This document shows, piece by piece, positions 59,925 to 64,000 of a stretch of DNA of 64,000 bases. Source of the DNA: Extensimonas perlucida (GTDB lineage: Bacteria; Pseudomonadota; Gammaproteobacteria; Burkholderiales; Burkholderiaceae_C); contig NZ_VMYE01000011.1 in the NCBI RefSeq assembly GCF_007655255.1, positions 1-64,000 on the forward strand. The letters are read 5' to 3'. The translations under genes and the position numbers were made by a program. Each line of letters starts with the position of its first letter. Within the stretch, counting starts at the first letter, position 1. The notes under the pieces are model-generated. The model searched no databases. It saw nothing but the letters and a program-made list of their open reading frames with translations, and was not told the origin of the DNA.

Positions 59925-61322
59925 TCAGGGCGCAGTGCGCATTTGGTGCAAAGCTCGCGCGAGCACGTCGAACACCCGAGAATCGGTCAACTGCGAAACG
60001 TTGAAACGCATCAGGTTGCCCGCCGAGAATGACGGGCTGAATACATTGCCCGGCGCAAACACAACTCCCTCTTGCAAACTGGCGCGCGCCAGACGCGCCG
60101 CATCGATGCCGTCCGGCAGCCGGCACCAGAGGAACATTCCTGCACGAGGCACGAGCCAGGGCGTGATGCCCAGTGCGCCCAGGCGCTCCACAGCCCTGTC
60201 GCGCTCTCTCGCCAGACGCGCCCGCAGCGCCTCCAGGTGCTTGCGGTAGCCGCTTTGGGTCAACACCGTCCGCACGACCTGCGCAGCCAGAAAGCCGCCG
60301 CCGAAACTGGTGGCAATTTTCAGATCGGCCAGACTGTCGATCCAATCCGCACGCGCCGCGATATAGCCGCAACGCAGCGAAGCCGATACGGTTTTGGAAA
60401 AGCTGCCGATGTGAATCACCCGCGCAAGGCCATCGAACGCGGCGAGCCGTGGTGCCGGCTGAACTTCAAAATCGGCAAAGATGTCGTCTTCGACCACCAC
60501 CACGCCGGATTGCTCTGCAAGTTGCAGCAGTCGATGCGCCGTGCTGGCCGAGAGCGTGCCGCCCGTCGGGTTGTGGATGCCCGAATTGGTGATGTAGAGC
60601 CGGGGCGCATGCTGTTGCAGACAGGCCGCGAATGCTGCGATGTCGGGCCCCTGCGGCGTGTAGGCCACGCCAACGACCTTGACACGGTGCGCACGCAGCA
60701 GGGCTTGAAAATTGAAGTAGCACGGGTCGTCCACCAGCACGGTATCACCCGGCTCCAGCAGAAAGCGGCAGACCATGTCCAACGCCTGGGTACCCGAATC
60801 GGTCAGCATGATCTGCTCGGCAGGCACTTCTATCCCCACGGCGGCCATGCGGCGCGCAAGCAGTTCACGCAGCGCAGGCAGCCCGAGTGGGCAGGCGTAA
60901 TCCGCGAGCACGGCGCCGTCGGCCCGGGCCACTGCGCGCAATGCGCTGCGCAAGCCATCCACATCCATCCACGATGCCGGCAACCAGCCACACCCTGGTT
61001 TGGGCATCGCGTCCGCAGCCTCTAGCGACTGACGCGAAACCCACAGGGGATCGACGTCGCGCTCGCGCGGCGGGCCGATGTGCGCCAGAGCCAGAGGCGC
61101 GGCATGCCCCAGCACGTAAAAACCTGAGCCCGCGCGGGCGCCTATGACACCTTCTGCCGCCAGACGTTCGTACGCTTCGACGACGGTCGACACCGACACC
61201 TGCATGCTTTTGGCCAGCGCACGTACGGAAGGCAGGCGCGCACCCGGGGCGTAGGTGCGGGCGGCGATTTTGGTGCGAATCGCCTCCATCACGGTGTGAA
61301 TCTTCGTTCCCTGACGTGGCAT
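59925..61322 (-). CDS. MocR family regulator (GntR helix-turn-helix plus aminotransferase)
   Basis: A 465-residue MocR/PdxR-type regulator. The N-terminal winged helix (about 8-72) has ARTYAPGARLPSVRALAKSMQVSVSTVVEAYERLAAEGVI. The C-terminal fold-type I aminotransferase-like domain (about 110-455) has SGIHNPTGG, VEDDIFADF and the PLP-lysine motif HIGSFSKTVSASLRCGY near 305. It is divergent from an EamA transporter, the usual arrangement for a MocR regulator and its target. Effector unknown. Confidence 0.9.
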   Translation of the reverse strand: MPRQGTKIHTVMEAIRTKIAARTYAPGARLPSVRALAKSMQVSVSTVVEAYERLAAEGVIGARAGSGFYVLGHAAPLALAHIGPPRERDVDPLWVSRQSLEAADAMPKPGCGWLPASWMDVDGLRSALRAVARADGAVLADYACPLGLPALRELLARRMAAVGIEVPAEQIMLTDSGTQALDMVCRFLLEPGDTVLVDDPCYFNFQALLRAHRVKVVGVAYTPQGPDIAAFAACLQQHAPRLYITNSGIHNPTGGTLSASTAHRLLQLAEQSGVVVVEDDIFADFEVQPAPRLAAFDGLARVIHIGSFSKTVSASLRCGYIAARADWIDSLADLKIATSFGGGFLAAQVVRTVLTQSGYRKHLEALRARLARERDRAVERLGALGITPWLVPRAGMFLWCRLPDGIDAARLARASLQEGVVFAPGNVFSPSFSAGNLMRFNVSQLTDSRVFDVLARALHQMRTAP

Positions 61323-61334
61323 TGTGGGTTTTCG

Positions 61335-61376
61335 ACTGTATGTGTTTTGAAAGCATCACAGTTTTTTCAAACTGTA
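61335..61376. promoter_or_regulatory. putative MocR operator in divergent gap
   Basis: ACTGTA occurs as a direct repeat at 61335-61340 and 61371-61376. The second copy lies in an inverted repeat ACAGTTT-TTTC-AAACTGT (61358-61375). MocR-type regulators commonly bind direct repeats between divergent promoters. Confidence 0.45.
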
Positions 61377-61459
61377 CCTTATTGTTGCTGGTTTCAGGAA
61401 CGCATCCATGCTCCACTGAAGAACTTGCGAGGTAAGTCTTCACAGAAAAGGGGTTGGCA

Positions 61460-62323
61460 ATGGATGAATCTGCACGCGGTTGGATGAATGGTTTTGTCGG
61501 TGTGGTGATTTTTGCGGGCTCGCTGCCCGCAACACGCGCAGCCGTCGCAGACTTCGACCCCCTTTTTTTGACCGCTACCCGCGCGAGTCTGGCCGCATTC
61601 GTGGGCGCGCTGTTGTTGGCTGGCCTGCGTGCGCGCCGCCCCGACCAGGCCGACCTGCCCGCGCTCGCACTCATCGCGTTCGGCGTGGTGCTGGGCTTTC
61701 CCTTGCTGACGGCGTTGGCGCTGCAGCAGGTGCCCTCCGCGCACGCCATCGTATTTCTGGGACTGCTGCCGCTGTGCACCGCCGTCTTTGGCGTGCTGCG
61801 CGGAGGCGAGCGTCCGCGCCCAGCTTTCTGGCTGCTGGCGCTGCTGGGCAGCGTCTTCGTCGTCACCTACGCCGTGCGGGGCGGCATGGACGTATCGCCG
61901 CGTGGCGATCTGCTGATGCTCGCCGCCATCGTCGTATGCGGCCTGGGCTATGCCGAGGGCGCGCGCCTGACGCGCAAATTGGGCGGCTGGCAGGTCATCA
62001 GCTGGGCGCTGCTGTTGTCCGCACCCGTCATGCTGCCGCTGGCTCTGTGGACGATGCCCGCATCATTCACCCAAGTGCATACCCCGGCCTGGCTGGGGCT
62101 CGCGTATGTCTCGATTTTCAGCATGCTGCTGGGCTTTGTGTTCTGGTATCGTGGTCTGGCGCAAGGCGGTATCGCCGCGGTCGGGCAATTGCAATTGCTG
62201 CAGCCGTTTCTTGGCTTGGCGCTGGCGGCCGGGCTGCTGCATGAGCCGGTGAGCTGGTCGATGCTTCTTTCGACCCTGGGCGCCGTGGTCTGCGTGGCGG
62301 GTGCCAAGCGGTTCGCAGGCTGA
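61460..62323 (+). CDS. EamA/DMT family transporter
   Basis: A 287-residue protein with about ten spans, two EamA repeats (about 10-135 and 150-285), of the drug/metabolite transporter superfamily. Conserved pieces: LPATRAAVADFDPLFLTATRASLAAF near 22-47 and LQQVPSAHAIVFLGLLPL near 92-109. ATG 61460 has AAAGGGG at good distance. Divergent MocR regulator suggests export of an amino-acid- or vitamin-B6-like compound (inference). Confidence 0.88.
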   Translation: MDESARGWMNGFVGVVIFAGSLPATRAAVADFDPLFLTATRASLAAFVGALLLAGLRARRPDQADLPALALIAFGVVLGFPLLTALALQQVPSAHAIVFLGLLPLCTAVFGVLRGGERPRPAFWLLALLGSVFVVTYAVRGGMDVSPRGDLLMLAAIVVCGLGYAEGARLTRKLGGWQVISWALLLSAPVMLPLALWTMPASFTQVHTPAWLGLAYVSIFSMLLGFVFWYRGLAQGGIAAVGQLQLLQPFLGLALAAGLLHEPVSWSMLLSTLGAVVCVAGAKRFAG

Positions 62324-62360
62324 CGCGCAGCATCACTGCGCAGCCCGCAGTTTTGCCGAA

Positions 62361-63233
62361 TCAGTCGTGCAACCCGCGCTCATCAGGCTCGTCGGTCGAG
62401 GTGCTCACGATGCTCACCGGATGGCCCTTGGCGCGGCGCCAGAAATAGATCACATAGCCCGACAGCGCATAGCCCACGAACAGCACAAACAACATGGTCG
62501 CGGGCTCTATGCTGACGATGGCGATGAGCAGCGCCAGCACCACCAGCACCACGAAAGGCACGCTGCGCCGCCCGCCGAAGTCCTTGAAGCTGTAATAAGG
62601 AACGTTGGTGACCATGGTGAGCCCCGCGAACAAGGTCACGACGAACAAAATCCATGACAGATCGCCGCGCTCGATGGGCAAACCCCCAAACACCGAAATC
62701 AGCGCCCGAAACAGCGGCACCTCACGGTGCGCCACGAGCATTGCGCTGGTCAACCAGATGAAGCCCGCCACCAGTGCGGCGGCGGCCGGTGAGGGCAGGC
62801 CCTGGAAGTAGCGCTTGTCCACCACGCCGACATTGACGTTGAAGCGCGCCAGGCGCAACGCCGCGCAGGCGCAATAGACGAAGGCCGCAATCCAGCCCCA
62901 GCGCCCGAGCGGGCGCAGCGCCCACTCGTAGGCAATGAGCGCGGGCGCCGCGCCGAAACTGACCATGTCGGCAAGTGAATCCATCTGCTCGCCGAAGGCG
63001 CTTTGCGTGTGCGTCATGCGCGCCACGCGGCCGTCGAGGCTGTCGAGCACCATGGCGGCAAAAATGCCGGTGGTCGCCAGGTCGAACTGGCCGTTCATGG
63101 CCATCACGATGGCATAAAAGCCGCCGAACAAGGCCGCGAGCGTGAACAGGTTGGGCAGCACGTAAATGCCCTTGCGCAGCTTGCGCTGCACCAAGGCCGC
63201 GCTGGTGGGGACGAAGTCGTCATCTTCATGCAT
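62361..63233 (-). CDS. pssA: CDP-diacylglycerol-serine O-phosphatidyltransferase
   Basis: A 290-residue membrane enzyme making phosphatidylserine, precursor of phosphatidylethanolamine. The CDP-alcohol phosphotransferase motif D-G-x2-A-R-x8-G-x3-D-x3-D is visible as DGRVARMTHTQSAFGEQMD then SLAD near 66-90. About seven hydrophobic spans. ATG 63233 is the first ATG. It lies downstream of ilvC, the gene order usual in Burkholderiales. Confidence 0.94.
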   Translation of the reverse strand: MHEDDDFVPTSAALVQRKLRKGIYVLPNLFTLAALFGGFYAIVMAMNGQFDLATTGIFAAMVLDSLDGRVARMTHTQSAFGEQMDSLADMVSFGAAPALIAYEWALRPLGRWGWIAAFVYCACAALRLARFNVNVGVVDKRYFQGLPSPAAAALVAGFIWLTSAMLVAHREVPLFRALISVFGGLPIERGDLSWILFVVTLFAGLTMVTNVPYYSFKDFGGRRSVPFVVLVVLALLIAIVSIEPATMLFVLFVGYALSGYVIYFWRRAKGHPVSIVSTSTDEPDERGLHD

Positions 63234-63249
63234 CAAATCGGCCTTTCGT

Positions 63250-63290
63250 GCTTATCTGACAGGCGCAAACAGCTATTGTTTCAATAGTTT
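63250..63290 (+). repeat. dispersed palindromic repeat, partial copy 11
   Basis: CTTATCTGACAG then GCGCAAACAGCTATTGTTTCA retains the right arm of the repeat family; the left arm is diverged. It lies between ilvC and pssA. Confidence 0.4.
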
Positions 63291-63330
63291 TTTGGCAACG
63301 GCTTGCCACAGTGTAGCCGCGCAAAAGCGC

Positions 63331-63355
63331 CAAAGGCCACCGAAGTGGCCCTTTG
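63331..63355 (-). terminator. intrinsic terminator after ilvC
   Basis: Reverse strand: CAAAGGGCCAC-TTCG-GTGGCCTTTG. A 10-11 base stem (one bulged base) is closed by the very stable C(TTCG)G tetraloop, 36 bases past the ilvC stop. pssA transcription may thus need its own promoter or readthrough. Confidence 0.7.
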
Positions 63356-63391
63356 CGTGCAGTGATCTGAGCTTTGCGGCCCAGGTGCGGC

Positions 63392-64000
<609 letters not shown>

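Overview
This is a GC-rich, densely coding chromosomal segment from a betaproteobacterium, most likely family Comamonadaceae (Acidovorax-like Burkholderiales). That placement rests on gene content and order (edd-eda, urtABCDE, norCB-norQ-norD, ilvC-pssA-leuA, bpt next to aat, mnmC, bdhA beside a patatin) and on a family of short palindromic intergenic repeats of a kind I associate with Comamonadaceae. The species cannot be named from the sequence alone. I saw no rRNA, tRNA or CRISPR array.

Layout. 0.2-4.1 kb: a YqhA-type membrane protein, an unusual FAD/NAD oxidoreductase-patatin fusion, and 3-hydroxybutyrate dehydrogenase. 4.2-10.2 kb: orphan sulfate-binding protein, yggX, mnmC and the Entner-Doudoroff pair edd-eda. 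10.2-13.8 kb: a translationally coupled two-gene unit of unknown role, a PhoU/DUF47-like protein followed by a pyruvate phosphate dikinase lacking its C-terminal half. 13.9-14.2 kb: IS3-type remnant. 14.3-19.4 kb: molybdate locus modE-modA-modB-modC-modD (minus) divergent from a stand-alone Mop protein, with two ModE-like boxes between them. 19.6-20.9 kb: a decayed draG-like fragment and cobT. 20.9-23.1 kb: an AT-richer island holding one HNH-DGQHR protein, the best candidate for an undescribed defence or DNA-modification-related function. 23.1-29.0 kb: urtABCDE urea uptake operon with a clear sigma-54 promoter and tandem NtrC-like sites.

29.8-36.3 kb: nitric oxide reductase cluster norC-norB-norQ-(4Fe-4S membrane protein)-norD followed by a Crp/Fnr regulator. 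36.3-43.4 kb: housekeeping genes maf, rlmH, rsfS (with a histone-like tail), hemF, purD, a YebC family gene and a HerA-like ATPase. 43.5-51.9 kb: crotonase, then a nucleobase module: upp, a BMP-type ABC importer (binding protein, ATPase, two permeases), a LysE-family exporter and cytosine deaminase. 52.0-58.0 kb: diiron ferritin-like protein, SpmAB-like membrane protein, the two N-degron transferases aat and bpt, an IclR regulator and a PBP7-type peptidase. 58.1-64 kb: leuA with a leucine-rich leader peptide and attenuator, a divergent MocR/EamA pair, pssA and the 3' part of ilvC, which runs off the window.

Regulatory logic readable from the DNA: nitrogen control of urea uptake (sigma-54/NtrC), molybdate control of mod genes (ModE), leucine attenuation of leuA, and a probable Crp/Fnr site before norC. 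Three kinds of small non-coding repeats are present: a roughly 45-bp palindromic family with about a dozen copies (one inside hemF), a 165-bp palindrome bounded by 20-bp perfect inverted repeats, and a 178-bp MITE-like element with 12-bp terminal inverted repeats.
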